DNA from: Poecilobothrus nobilitatus
Lineage: Eukaryota > Arthropoda > Insecta > Diptera > Dolichopodidae
Reading direction: 5' to 3'
DNA length: 64,000 bases
Assembly: GCA_947095535.1 (NCBI GenBank)
Contig: OX352773.1
Span: forward strand, 167,784,438 to 167,848,437
This document shows, piece by piece, positions 38,746 to 51,965 of this stretch. The translations under genes were made by a program, and so were the position numbers. The first letter of the stretch is position 1. The number at the start of each line of letters is the position of its first letter. The notes beneath the pieces were generated by a model. That model had not been told where the DNA came from, did no database searches, and saw nothing but the letters and a program-made list of their open reading frames with translations.

Positions 38746-38825
38746 AAATTTGATGTTAGCTTGCTAGCTATATGTTCGATGTTAGCTTGCTAGCTATATA
38801 TGTTCGATGCTAGCTAAGATTTCCC
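38746..38825. repeat. Short tandem repeat, about 29-31 bp unit
   Basis: The unit 'gatgttagcttgctagctatatgttc' occurs twice in full (second copy with an extra 'at') and a third partial copy reads 'gatgctagctaagattt', matching an upstream 'ggctagctaagatttt' at 38726. The palindrome gctagc recurs in each unit. Confidence 0.8.
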
Positions 38826-38852
38826 AGTAAAAGAAATATTTTTATTTTTTTG

Positions 38853-39024
38853 TTTAATGCATTTCTCTGTGGACAGGAAATTACACAGCCTTTCCTGTTC
38901 AGGCGTGGCTGTAAATGTCGTAAGAGGGAATAACTCTTATGACATATGTGGGATACGAAACCATACTCCCTCGGTGTTTACAGCGTATTTTATACGCTCT
39001 TACACACTAGGCCACCGGAGTCCC
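38853..39024 (-). mobile_element. tRNA-derived SINE
   Basis: Minus-strand copy of the family at 9399-9590. It retains the A box (complement of 'cacactaggccaccgg'), the core 'gagcgtataaaatacgctgtaaacaccgaggg', a B box with one extra base (complement of 'gggatacgaaaccat'), the body, and the end 'cagagaaatgcattaaac' followed by A's on its own strand. The plus-strand frame at 38946-39134 is an artefact. Confidence 0.85.
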
Positions 39025-42000
39025 TAAAAGAAAATGTGTTTGACAGTCTTAAATTCCTCGGAGAAAAAACTATAAAATTCAGTTTCTATTTTGTTTTCAC
39101 CATTAAAATACTATCACTCTGGAATTTACCATAGAGGATTTACTTTTAAGTATGGTATATAGGTAATATGCCATTTCAAAATTTTAATTTTTATGCCATT
39201 TGAAAATTTTCATTTTTACAGAATCTGTTATTTTAAAAATTATTCTTCTTAAATGGAGGAAAACATTTTTAACATTTTAAACATTTAAAACATTTTAAAG
39301 GAGGAAAACACTTTTGGTGAAATAAGTCTATTATAGGCGTTCAGTTTAACATAAAATTAAATGTTCAGTTTTTTTGTAAATTATAATATTTTGTATCGCT
39401 ATTCAGATAAAATAAAAAACTCCCAGTTTTCGGACTCCAAAGAAGTACAAAATTGTAGAAATTAAAAAAAAAAAAAAAATCCCAAAAGAAATAAAAATAA
39501 AATTGAACAACACTTTTTACAATTAAATTTTCTATTTAATTTTTTAATTTCTTATATTGGACAGAATAAAAAACAAAAATGGAGACCTTCATCAATTATG
39601 TCTATTAACTTTAGTTATTTTTTAATTAGTCATTTCTTGTTCCTAATTTAAGAAACAATTTCGTAATTATTTACAGTAGAAAAAAAAAGGACATTTTAAT
39701 TAGCATAATTTGTTAACAATGGATGCTTGAGGCATTTCTTAGAAAAAAAAAACCTTACAATATTGTTTACATTATAGAAAAATAAAAAAAAAAAAAAAAA
39801 AGACAAAAAAAAGTGTTACCTCGGGGTCATTACTATAGTGATAAGTGAAAACGAAAAGGTATTCAATATCAAGTTGAATTTTGTTATTCAAGATTAAAAT
39901 AGACCGTTGATGTTCTTTTAATGTTTACATAATTGCCTAGATACATTGTTTATTATTTTATTTTTTTATTCATTATTTTTTAGACTTTTATTAATTATTT
40001 CCTATCAAAAACTTTATATAGGTTAGTCACTATTTGTCACTAGTACTTAATATCACTGTTGAAAAAAACACAAACAAACATTCTGAGAAATTGATGAACA
40101 CGTTGGAGTGAATAAAAACAAGAGTGGAATGAAAATTATAAATTCCATTAATTTTCAATTTGTTAAGTTTTTGTGGGATTTTTTTACATAATTCTAGTTA
40201 ATTGTGTGGAATTTTAATCGAGTTTATGGCAGTCCATATTTTTATGCTTATTATATAATTATAGGCATTCCAGTTTGTTATTTCTTATACAAAATTTAGT
40301 ATCTTCAAGTCGTCATCAATTTTTTTTTTTATAAAATTTCTATAATTTATAATTGTCCGATCCGAGATTTGTAAACACTTTAAAGATTATTTTAAAGATT
40401 ATAAGTTAAATACTTTAAATAACATTTTCTTAACAGTCTGTAACGATATGTAGAACACTTACCTTTGTTACCTTTGTACTATTGTTAAGAAGTTAATGAA
40501 GGAAACTTTTCCTAGACTTAACACCTTCATTATGCATCTTTAATAAATAAAATTGGTGGAACAGAATTTAATAATATTAATTTTTGAATTTCTCGAAAAT
40601 ATTTAAAATTTCCTAACCTATTTAACTCTGTTTAAAAGTTTAATTTACCGTTAATCGTGTGAAAATCCTTAAATTTATTTCGCAATTGATTTACCTATAT
40701 TTAATTATGACTTTTATATCTCAATATTATTATTTTTTTTTTTTTTTTTAATATCATTAAAATTTTTTGAACGATTATTAAAAAAATAAAACAGAAACAA
40801 TAATAAAAAGGATGTCTATTATTTTGAACTTAAACTGATGAAAATTAAAGTCCAATTAAAATAATACGAAAATAACATTTAAAAAAAAAAAAAAAATCCA
40901 AAAAGAATGAAAAGCATTAAAAAAAAGCAATAATAAGTAAATTAAAAAAAAAATTTATTTTATTTTATTTTTATTATAAAAGAATTGAAGACTTGGAAAA
41001 AAAAAAATATTTATTTTTTTTATTTCCTATTAAAATTTAAAATAATTGCCATTTTTTTTTTTTTTTTTATGATATAATTTTTATTTTCTTGATCCTTTTA
41101 CTGTGATCCGAGTTAGTGCTCCTTCCAGAATTGTTCCTTATTAAAAAATCAAAAAAAAATACCAAAAAATATCCTTTAATATGGTAAAACTCAACAAAAA
41201 AAAAAAAAAAAAAAAGAAAAAGAAAAGAAAATCATAAAAAGAATAGAATACAGTTTATTAAGCCTCTCTATATTTCATATTTTCAGGATATTAAAATAAT
41301 AATATGAAATAATAAATTACAGGGTGATAAATGTTATTAAAAGAATTTTTTTTTTTAAAAATTTATTTATTCTTAACACTTTGTATACATACTTATGTCT
41401 TTTATTTGTTCTGTGTTCATATTTCTATACTAGGGATTATTTCCCAATCATTCCTAAGAGTTTTGTTTAGTTAGTTACAAAGTCGGTCATGTCATGATAA
41501 AATGAAAATATCCTAAGAAATTTTAATAGAAGAGAAGGAATTTGTGGTGTAGGCACTGCTGATTCCAACATTATACATTTTAAGTAAAATAAAAATTTCT
41601 TGAATTCTCGGTATTTTTTTTTTTAAAGGTAGCGTAAATAGTAGAGGAAATAATCAAATAACTCTTTAAGTTTAAAATTAATTTTATTAATTTAAAATTT
41701 GTATTTAACTTAACGAAAGAAAAAATCAACACAATTTCAAGAAAAAAAAAAAAGAAGAAAATATTAAAAGGAAATAAAAACAAAAACAGAACAAAAAAAA
41801 AAAAAACAATATTCAAAGATAAACAAAAAAAAAAAAAATATTGAATTGAAACAAAAATAAATGAGTTGTTTTTATTTTTTGTTGCTGGTGTTAAATTAAT
41901 TTTAGAAATATTAATTTTGAAGGCATTTATAAATATTTAAATAGCAATTCCACTTTATATATATATTATATATATATAGTGCGTTATATATATATAGATA

Positions 42001-42199
42001 TACATAGTTAAACAAGTTGTTGAAAATTCCTGTAACTTAAATTAATATTTAATTTTTATACTTCCTTTCAAATGTTTTGATTTAATAAATTCACCCCTTC
42101 TACTTATTTTTAAGTTTCCGTTTTTTAAATACATTTTGTAAAATGGTGGTATTTTTATTTGTGTTCTAATTTAATCACAAATATAAGATTAGATTATTG
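39025..42199. other. AT-rich gene-free stretch
   Basis: No gene recognised. At about 39245-39310 the words 'ggaggaaaaca' and 'acattttaaacattt' are repeated. A/T runs at 39464-39478, 39788-39801, 40733-40749, 41053-41070 and 41197-41216, and TA-rich palindromic words at 41958-42003. Confidence 0.65.
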
Positions 42200-42395
42200 T
42201 TTAAGGGAGAATGAGAAATACTGCGACCTTTTAATATAGATATTGATCCCACTATTATTACTAGGTGTTGTAGATTTTGCAGCCACTTAATTTATAATAC
42301 TTCTGTCAACCCTACTGTCTCTACGATATAGTAAAACGCTTTAGAATGTTTATTGATGACAGTTCATCTTTGGCATAGCAATATGCTTCTAGGCG
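42200..42395 (+). repeat. Segment repeated at 27.7 kb, copy 2
   Basis: Diverged match to 27680-27895: 'aaatactgcgaccttttaatatagat', 'tctgtcaaccctactgtctct', 'gatgacagttcatctttggcatagcaatatg'. The match may extend left to 'agattagattattgtttaaggg', opposite the stop codon of the RGG tail, but no RGG coding sequence is present. A moderately GC-richer stretch continues to about 42480 ('cttctaggcgcacgtttcttgctctg'). Confidence 0.6.
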
Positions 42396-45300
42396 CACGT
42401 TTCTTGCTCTGAGTAAATCTCAGGAGTTTTTGAGCTTATGTCCTGGAGAGTTTTAATCTTGACAGATTCTGCATATCTAGAAAAGGCTTAATTTTTTCTT
42501 TATTTCAAAGTGGTTTAGTTTCACTAAGCATTTCCGAACTAATTGGAATTTTATTATTTCCGAGCTTTGTAATGATATAGTTTTAATTAGACAATTCTTC
42601 ATTTTTTATAATATTATTTTTTGAATGTGTTCTACGAATTTTTTACCGTTTTATGATTTCATTAACTACTGAATTTTTCGCTATTTAAATATTCTTTGTT
42701 AAAACCAGGACTATTATTTTATCGTTTGCAAATATTTTGAACTCTTCATTTTTACACTTATCGAAGAATTATACTAAAGTACGTTTTTAAAGTTATTTAT
42801 TTTATTACCTAGAGTTACCTAAAGTTATGTATTTTATTACATTGTTTGTTTGTTTAACCTATGCATACCATTTAAGTCAGGTTGAGATAGGTTTGATTTT
42901 GATTTCGTGATTTGTAATAGGAATATCCACTTTGATGCTTTCGTTTGATAGTGGGAGGTAAATTAATGAACTGTTTTATTTTTCTAAAGGGATGATAATA
43001 TTTAAGAAACCTTTATCTAGTATTTTGTTATAAAACTAACAGTAAACTAACAGTGTCACTAAATTAACAGTTTCTCCAACGTAATAGTTCAGAATTAAGA
43101 GAAGAGAAAAACAAAATATGGAATCTTCATTATGGATTCAAATTTTTTTTTTTTTTTTGAGTGGATATTCTATTTCTCATCATATTAAATTGTGTTAGTT
43201 GACATGTTGCATAATCTAACCTTGAAAAAAACCAAATGATTTTTTGGTCACTCTATATTATTAAATAGATATTTAATTTTTTTGTTTTTTTATTTTTGAG
43301 TCCTTTTTTGTCATGCCCTTAGAATAATTTTTTTGACAATAAAAAAAATTTTTATTTAATTTTTATTTTTTCTTTTAGAATAAAAATTATTTTTTTTTTT
43401 TTTGTCATTTTATAAACTCTTACATAATGGAAATTTAAATATTTTTTCATAAATTACTTGATGACAATATTAACGTGGGATTTAAGCACAAAAATCGCCA
43501 AATTGTATTTTCTAACCAAAAGGATTTTATTAAAAAAAGAAAAAAAGGAAAAAAAAACTTATTTAAATAAAAAAAAAAAAAAAATAAACAGTAAAGGTCG
43601 TGTCGTATGGGATTATTCTGTGTCATATAAATAGACATCGTTATATACATATACTAATACTGTACACTGAAATGCTAAAATTTATGTGCATATAGAAATG
43701 GGAATAAAGACATTATGATAAAATATTATTATTATTTCTTTTTTTTTTTTAATATTGTGATATAATGATCATAAAATTAAAGATAATGAGGGTGTAAAAA
43801 TTTAAATTGAATTTAGGTATTGAATTATTAAATAATAATTACATATTTATATATGTAAAAAAAAATATTGAACATAAAAAAAATGCCTAAGTATAAGAAA
43901 ATAAAATAGTCTTTCTTGTACATAATAATTGTACAGGTAAAAAATTTGTATACAAGTATAAAAATCAAAAAATTACAGCCCGAGATCACGTATATTTATT
44001 TTGGCATATAAGGTAAAATAATAATCTTATATTTTTTGAAAATTTAACTAATTATTAAAAAAGTATCTATTGTGTAAAAATTTGTCAAAATTTGCCGAAT
44101 TTTAATCAAATAAACCTATTCAAAGTATCGAAAGCCGATACGAGTTTATAACTTATTTACTTAACTAATATATTAAAACACTTTTCATACTTGTATGTCA
44201 TACTTGTATGTCAATACAAAATTTTAAAAACTTAATTTTAAAAACATATTTTAAAAATATAATATAATGCTTTAATTAATTTGTACCCCATTGTATATGA
44301 CAAAAAAAAAAAAAAAAATAAACAAAAATAAAAAATTAATTTTTTTTGTGGAGGTACAATTGAAAGCATGAGCAACAGGAAAAGAAATGCTAATGTTGCT
44401 GTTTCTAATGTTAAACTTTTTAAAGGCTTTGACACAACAATTGTTAAAATGACATTACAATGAACCAAAAAAAAAAAAAAAAAAAAAACTAAACAAACAA
44501 AAAAAGAACAACAACAAAGAGAATAAGATAGAAAATGAAAAGTAAAAAAGAATTTTGACCTCAATTAGATGGAGAAAGAAAAAAAAAAAAAGAACAGAAA
44601 ATGAAAAAAAGCAAACTACCAGAATAAAATGATTTTTAAATTATATTATCCTTATTATAAATTGAAAGGATAATTTGGTTGCCAGTTTTTTTTTTTTGTT
44701 GTTTTCCTTGTTATAATGTGTTGGTGTTATTTTTTGTACTCTTTCTTTTTTTTTTTTCTATTTCTATTATATATATATACAAGAAGAATCTTCTACATAT
44801 ATACAAGAAGAAGGACCTTCTATAAAGTTAAGTTCATTTCATTTTCTTTAATTTTTATATTTTTTTTTTTCGTATTCCTTGTTTTTATTTTTGTTGCCAC
44901 TGTTGCTACTATATATTGTTGGTATTATTTTGTTTTATGGTGTTTTATTGAATTGACCTTTCTTGTAAGTTTTAAAAGTTTTTATATGTTTGATTTTAAA
45001 TTGTTTAAAACAAAAAAAAAAAAAAGGAAACATACAGGAATAAATTGGTAAAACAGAACATAAAAAAGAAAAACAAAATATATATATATATAAAATATAA
45101 CAAAATAAAAAAAAAAATAAAAAAAATAATGTTTTGGGAATTTATTAGAAATAAATACATGGAGGTCTGTTTTTCTTTTCATCTTTTATAGGCTTTTAAA
45201 TGCTTCTGAAATGTGAATACCTTTTTTTTTTTTTTTTTATTTTGATTTTCTGTTTTTTTTTATTTTTTTTTTTTGAAAGGTTAAATTTAACATTTGAATG

Positions 45301-46835
45301 ATCTTAGAGCATATTAAATTTAGATTTTAAAGCATTTTGACAGTTTGATAAAAATTTATTATTATGGGAAAAAAAGAGGCATTTTAAAATATATTATAAT
45401 GAAAAATTAATGTTTTTTAAGCAGAATTTTAGAATATTTATTTTTTTCGTTATTTTCATTTTCATTTCTGTATTTTTTGTTTTTTTTATTTTTTTTTGTA
45501 GTTAGTTTTGCCTATAAGCTATAAACCTTCTTAACTTATTGTTTTTATATAGATTTATAGATTTTTATTATTATTAAATGAACATTAAAATATTTAGGAA
45601 CCTAAAAGTTACAAAGAAAATTGAATCGTAAGTTTTGTTGGTTAAATTTTGTTTTGTTTTTATGGTATTTTTTTTTTTTTTTTTTGTTTAAATATGACTG
45701 CGTAATGGTAAAAAATTATTTTTTTCTTTTCGGAAACTTTGTTTTATTTTTGTTAAACATCTCCATGATATTTAAAATTTAGATGAGTCAATTTCCATTA
45801 ACAAACAATTTTGAGATATGTCAAACTTTTCAATTAGGTAATCATTAATCTTTTCAATGTGCTCAGATGTTCAGACATTTATATACAGTATAATTTTATA
45901 ATATATAGATATTATTTTTAAGTAAGTGTATACTTCAGGTTAAATAAGAAATATATAAAATATCAATATATTATTGTTCTATTACAGGTATTATCAGGTT
46001 AAAGATTTTTTTTTTGGGTGCAGTGAAATAACATCGAATAAAACATAATCTAATCGATTTTATTACCAAAAAAAACAATGGCAATAAACTTAAATCAACA
46101 ATTTTATATTAATTCCAATTAAAATTGGAAAAAAAAAAAAAATAAAATATATTTAAAATAAACGAAACGAAATTGAAGTGATTTTATTTCTGTAGTGAAT
46201 TTTGAAAATGTTTAGGTTCAACGATATAATGGTGTCTGTGGAATTAAAGGTCAAGGGATACATAAGATTTCTAAAAAAAATATTACCAGATTTTCGTAAA
46301 ATTTTCTTATAAAATTTTTGAAAAAAAAAAACAGATACAAAACTTAAACTATAAGCAAAATGTATGGTAGTTTTATTAAAATAAATTTCATTATATTGTC
46401 AATTTTATAGAAGATTCATTATCGTTTCATTTATTTTATTTTTTGAATATGTTTTTTTTGTATAAATAAGGTATTAGAAGTATGCGTATTCAAATTTATT
46501 ATCAATAGTAAATAGAAATAAAATCGATTTCACTTTATTTCAATCTAATGTTATATCACTGCACCGTACATGATTTCACTAATTCTATATTTTGTTCTTG
46601 TATTTATTTAATGGTAGAAATTGAAAAACATCTTTAAAAATAAAATCATTTCAGGATAAAATTTTGTAAAACTAAGGATAAAAATTGACCTAAAATAAAT
46701 ATGGTAGAATAATTTCAGCTACAATATACTATAACAGTGGATTGAAAAAATATAACATATTGTTTTTAACAATATACTATATTAACCGAGTATACTATTA
46801 TTGAGTATATACTATATTATACAATATACTCTTAT
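42396..46835. other. AT-rich gene-free stretch
   Basis: No gene recognised. Contains A/T runs (for example 43149-43160, 43570-43584, 44303-44319, 44468-44488 and 45223-45239), a 13-bp direct duplication 'atacttgtatgtc' at about 44188-44213, and a similar duplication 'tctacatatatacaagaag' near 44775-44812. Open frames here are built of homopolymer codons. Confidence 0.65.
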
Positions 46836-47510
46836 GACCGTTTCCGAAAGTATCGCACCGGCACTTCACAATATCATTACGTACTATTTTCCCCAGTTTA
46901 TCACACTATATTCCCCTCTTTAGTATTTTTCAGACTAAAATTTATGACAGTTAATATATTTTTAGGGGTAGAAGAAGTATTACCATAATGCATATTTTCA
47001 TAGCATTTTTGTGTCAAAATTATATTGACATCACTAAAAATGTACTTTATTTTAACATTATACAGCTACATTATGATAATTATGACAATATTGGACGCAT
47101 TTTATTTGAATATGTGAATTATCATTTGTTTTCTTGTCAAACATGAAGTTATAACAAAAAAGTTTTGTTTATAATTTATAATTGGTAATGTTTTTCTAAT
47201 TTTATTAAAAACTTATAATTTTTTTATTTAATAACACCTTTATTTACTTTATTTACGTTATTTTTCTTTTAAAAAATTTTAAAAAATATTCAGTAATATT
47301 AGCTGTCAATTTATAGTGCGTAGTGCGATCATCTAGCGTGGTTATATGTTAGTGTGGTTGCGATCATCTAGTGTGGTTACACTAAATATTTGACAGATAA
47401 TTTAGAATTAAAGCGAATACTTCCGGACAACATTTCACACTATTCGGAGTTTTTCGGAATAAATTTAGTGTGATTAGCTAGTTTTTAGTGCGATAGTTTC
47501 GGAAACGGCC
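46836..47510. mobile_element. MITE with 21-bp inverted termini
   Basis: The left terminus 46838-46858 (ccgtttccgaaagtatcgcac) and the complement of the right terminus 47488-47508 match at 20 of 21 positions. A subterminal 'ttatcacactata' on the left faces 'tagtgtgatta' on the right. The interior holds a direct duplication of 'gcgatcatctagygtggtta' at 47326-47378. No frame is present. Flanking bases allow a TA target duplication with a one-base offset, so the superfamily stays open. Confidence 0.75.
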
Positions 47511-49086
47511 TAAGTTACCAAGTTTCAAAATTTTTTCATCGATATGGTGTCAAAATTTATAAAGTATTTTTGCATAAATATAAAAATCCCACAACGATTC
47601 TGAATCATTCTTTCTTTTAATTATTAATAATAATTTATTAATAAAATATAGATAATATAAAATATAAGTAATATAAAAAACAAAAAAAAATTTGTAATCT
47701 TTAATAAATTAAAAAAAAAAAAATTTGTTTGGTTAGTTTAATCAAATTTAGTTTAGTTTTATTATCAAATTTAATTAATTTAATCAAAAAGAAAATTCTT
47801 GAAATAAATTTCATAACTAATTTTACTTTTAACTAAACTATACTATTCCCAATCATAAGTATTTTCCCTTTTTTAATCGCCAATATTGTCTTAAACTACA
47901 TATTTCTGCTTTACCTTCGATTCAACTTACTTTATAATCCTTCATCGTCATGCCCTTTTGCTGAATGAATGTTCCATATGCATAAAGAAAGGATACTCTC
48001 CATATCAAAGCATTGAGATACTGCTTTTTTATGTTATTATTATGGTATTTTTATGTTATTAACATTAGTTTTTCTCCAAGACTTAGATGAATTCTCTGAC
48101 ATGAATTTGAGAAGCTTTGAAAGCTTATCTCATAAGAGTTTTATCATCGTGACATAAATGTGGTCGAAGAGGAAACTTAATACCATGTCTTCCCGTTTTG
48201 AAGGTGTTCTACGAACCTGGAGTCTAGTAATTACTAACGTGTTAGCTCAGTCATCAATAAAAAAAAATAACAGTGTACTTTAATACTCATTTTGTTTGTG
48301 CAATATATTTATGACATTTCAATTTTTTTCCGGTATTTATCTAAAATGTCAAATTTATATAAGAATCAAAAAACACGTTACTATTACAAGACTTTATTTA
48401 ATTTCACTCTATCTCACTTAACTGTATTTTATTTATGACCAACTCTAAAGTTTCCCCCCTGCTAAACAAATGATCGGAACTTGGAACTCTGATTTTGTAA
48501 CGAACTCTTAAATTCCCGTTAAATATAGATTTTACATATACAGTCAAATGAAATACCGGCAAATGAAATACATAGAGTTGAATGATAAAACTTGCTTGCA
48601 ACTTGCAAAATATACAGTCATATGACACTGAAAATAAATGACATTTCAGGCATATGACACGTTCTCTGAAAAAAACTTTAGGACTTCGTTCAAAATTAAA
48701 AACCAAAAAAAAATATAATATTTTTGTCTAAATTATCCAAAAATTATCTATAAATTATCCAATAAATTATGTGAAAATAAAAAAAATGAATTTTCTAATA
48801 ATATAAATAGAAACATATTTAATGTACATATATTGAATATATGAATATATATATATACATATGTGTATGTATTTCCACAGATATGAAAATATTTAAAAAT
48901 AAAAAAAAAATAAAAAAATGAAAAGATAATGACATAGTGACATATGAACACAATGTTGTTACTAAAATGAATCGTAGTTACAACTTACAATCATTAGAAT
49001 TAATTGTAGTATGGGTAGTATTTGAAGGTAATTATTTTATATTCAGAATGATTGATGAACATGCACTCCAATTTTATATATTTATT

Positions 49087-49126
<40 letters not shown>

Positions 49127-49686
49127 AATTATAGTAAATAAATATATGTGTATATTTTGCATATATTTCTTTATATATATATATATATATCTATATTCAA
49201 CCATAAAGCTAAATTAAAAATAGAATTAACTAAGTTAAAAAAATAAAAAGTTAAAAGTGACATACAAGAATTGTGTGACAGTGCAATTTTTATTCTAATA
49301 ATTTATTTTTTATTTCAAATTTCCATTTACGTTTTATTTCAATTTTTCAGTTTTAATTTCATTTCAATGAAAAGTGGTTGATTGATTTTTTTAAAATGCA
49401 TAAAAGTAATTAAATACAATTTTTTTTTTCTTGTTTAATAATAGAGTTTTTGTTCAAATCAAATGTAAATATAAAAAATTATACAAAAAATAAAAAGTGT
49501 ACATATTTAATTATCATAAGTACTATATAGTAGTTACAAAGTGTTATTAAAAATCAAAAATGTATTTGTAGAGGGTATTTTGCCCTTGACTTTGTCGTAT
49601 ATTGAAAAATTTAAATACGTATAATTTGGTAAAAGAAATCGTATAATTTTAAATACGTATAATTTGGCTTAAAAAATCTTTTTTTT
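47511..49686. other. Gene-free stretch with an unexplained less AT-rich patch
   Basis: 47930-48250 is less AT-rich and has an open run in plus-frame from about 48080 (D-L-D-E-F-S-D-M-N-L-R-S-F-E) to a TAA near 48154, without a recognisable family. 48404-48706 holds a 100-codon minus-strand frame without motifs and a short direct repeat 'caaatgaaatac'. (TA)n tracts are at 49089-49122 and 49175-49190. No gene call is justified. Confidence 0.45.
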
Positions 49687-50373
49687 ACCGACCGCATACA
49701 TTAATGTATAAGGTAGGTATTGTTTTCATACTAAAAATTTCTACCCGAGATTTTGCGCAAAAATGCACTACTCCGGTGTGGAGAAGGCTGTAAAAAAATT
49801 TTCAGCATGATGTCCGTCTGTGTGTATGTGTGGGTGCGTGTGTGGGTATGTCTGTGGGCACGTGTACAGCTTAAACGACTGAGCGGAATTTTTTGAAATT
49901 TCATATTTAAGGTTTTGACGTAAATATCTCGGATTGATAAGCTTTTGGAGCAAATCGGACAACCGCAAGTGGTAGTTTTCAAGTGTACTTTTTAAGTTTT
50001 TTACGAATATTTCGTAACAGAAAAATTTTGTGAGAAAAATTATTAAGAAAAAGTTGTTACACAAGTAAAGACGAACAACTTTGCCATATAACGTTTTTTG
50101 ACCCGACTAACTTTAACTTCTATTTAATTTTTTTTTCTAAGGCCAAATTTCATACATAATACTCCATATGAATTTATATGAACAATTTTTTTTTGTTTTT
50201 TTTTTTATATCTCTAAAAATTTTTATACATACATATGTATGTACTTATATCTATGCCAATGCATATTATTCATTTGTTGATAACATAAAATTAAAAGGGT
50301 AAAATTTTTGTTAGCAGATTTAATATTAATCTTATGTTTGTTTTGTATTTGTTTACAGTTTTTATTATTTTTA

Positions 50374-51965
50374 TACCCGTACGATAGGATCGGGTATAAT
50401 AAAATTACTCCTCCGTTTGTAACACCTCGAAATAAGCGAGCTAGATATACCTTCAAAGGTATGGATCGGATCAGAAAAAAATTCTAAGACTTTTGAGCCA
50501 TGTCCGTCCGTCCGTCCGTCCGTCCGTCCGTCCGTCCGTCAGCACGCTAACTCAAAAACTAAGAAAGCTAGAATCTTGAAATTTACACAAAATATTCTGG
50601 GAGTAATTTGTAGGTTCCCTATTTTTTTTGGTTGAGTTTGGACCAAGCCTTAGGGTAGCTCTCGAACACCTAACTTTTAGATCCCGACATTTTTTTTGAA
50701 ATAGAGCTATGAAATTTTAACTGCTGATAGATCTCACAAAAATATTAATTTTATTTTTAATAACTTTTTTTTGTAGCCCCACCCGTTACGGTGCTACAGC
50801 TCCCCAAAGGTTCAAAAAAGCTCTATATTTAAATTGTTATAGCACAAGTTGTATAAGGTATATCTTCATTTTGAAAACGCCAAACGATTACTACTTTTAT
50901 TAGATTTAAAAGAATATATACAATAAATATATATTTGTGGCATGCGGTGTCTTAATTTACCGTTATGTGAAACTCAAATTTTGCAAAATCCTTCAACCCT
51001 TCTATATTCTAAACGGTTTAAGTTGGAAACTTGAAATTTTGACAAAAGTTAGATCTTTGAAAATAAGTATGAGTCATTTCAGAATTTTTTTTTGTATCAC
51101 CCCCCGTTTAGGAGCTGTAAGGGGTCAAAAACTGAAAATTTCCTATTTTTAAACACCTGTAACTTGAACACGTGTTAAAATTTTTTTGAAGTAATACACA
51201 AAAATTAAAGCTTCAACATTATACTCTTATTTCTGTTAACAACTTTTTTTTAATAATATAGGGTTACTTTATAATTGACGAAAGTGTTAGTTGATTTTTT
51301 CAAATTTTCTAACAAATTTCTTTGAAACGAATTTTTTCCATTTTGTTTTACTCGATAATTTGAAATTGTTGAGGATATAATGCGTAGTATAAAAAAATAT
51401 AAATAAATAAACAACATAACGGTTGCTTGAAGAATTTTTATTATTATTTATATGATATTGATATATATACATACTTATATAATATCATGTTTATTTACAA
51501 TATATCGTATATGTCACTAGTGAATGAATGATAAGAGTGTAGATGTATATTATATAGCGCCGTATTTACATACATATATGTATTTTATTGTACTTATAAG
51601 AAATTATTCTGTCAATAGAATATTTAAATATAATATTTAAAATTATATTTACTATTTTGTACTAAGTAAATTTAATATACATTTACCGCTTAGTATTAAA
51701 TGTTACTATAGAATATTTGAAAAAGTTTTGGATTGATAATCGTTATGTGGAAGGTTAGAATCTGCTTTAGAAGAATGTACATATAAACATATAGTTTGAA
51801 TATATGTACAACCCATAAGTTCTAGAAATTATAAAATTCACCCAAATTATTTTAAAATACTAAAATATTAAAAAAATAATATTATAGGCAGAGTGACTGT
51901 GAACATACTAACGGTTCGTACGGGTATCTAAGAGTTGACAAAGTCAACTGTATTCTTCCTCGTTT
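50374..51965 (+). mobile_element. Full-length Helentron-like non-autonomous element, copy B
   Basis: Closely matches copy A over its whole length. Subterminal inverted repeats are at 50375-50384 (acccgtacga) and 51916-51925 (tcgtacgggt); the 3' hairpin agttgac-aaa-gtcaact is at about 51931-51948, and the end reads 'cttcctcgtt'. It interrupts family E copy 2 between T's of 'tattatttttt|acttttaat', with no target duplication visible, which is what Helentron-type insertion predicts. It differs from copy A mainly by point changes, a (GTCC)9 block and a few AT indels. No protein is encoded. Confidence 0.8.
50502..50540 (+). repeat. (GTCC)9 microsatellite in copy B
   Basis: Nine GTCC units plus GTC between 'gagccat' and 'agcacgctaac'. 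Copy A has five units in the same context. Confidence 0.9.

Noticed and set aside
44716..45051. 111-codon phenylalanine-rich plus-strand frame
   Set aside because: Made of T runs; no signal peptide or membrane-protein pattern beyond poly-F.
48404..48706. 100-codon minus-strand frame with two C-x-x-C-like pairs
   Set aside because: Cysteines are not spaced as a zinc finger, there are no neighbours or splice partners, and the frame contains a local direct repeat.
49731..50064. 98-codon and 83-codon minus-strand frames, one similar to a frame at 16839-17102
   Set aside because: Similarity reflects family E repeat DNA; there is no known domain, and the frames differ where the GT-rich run differs.
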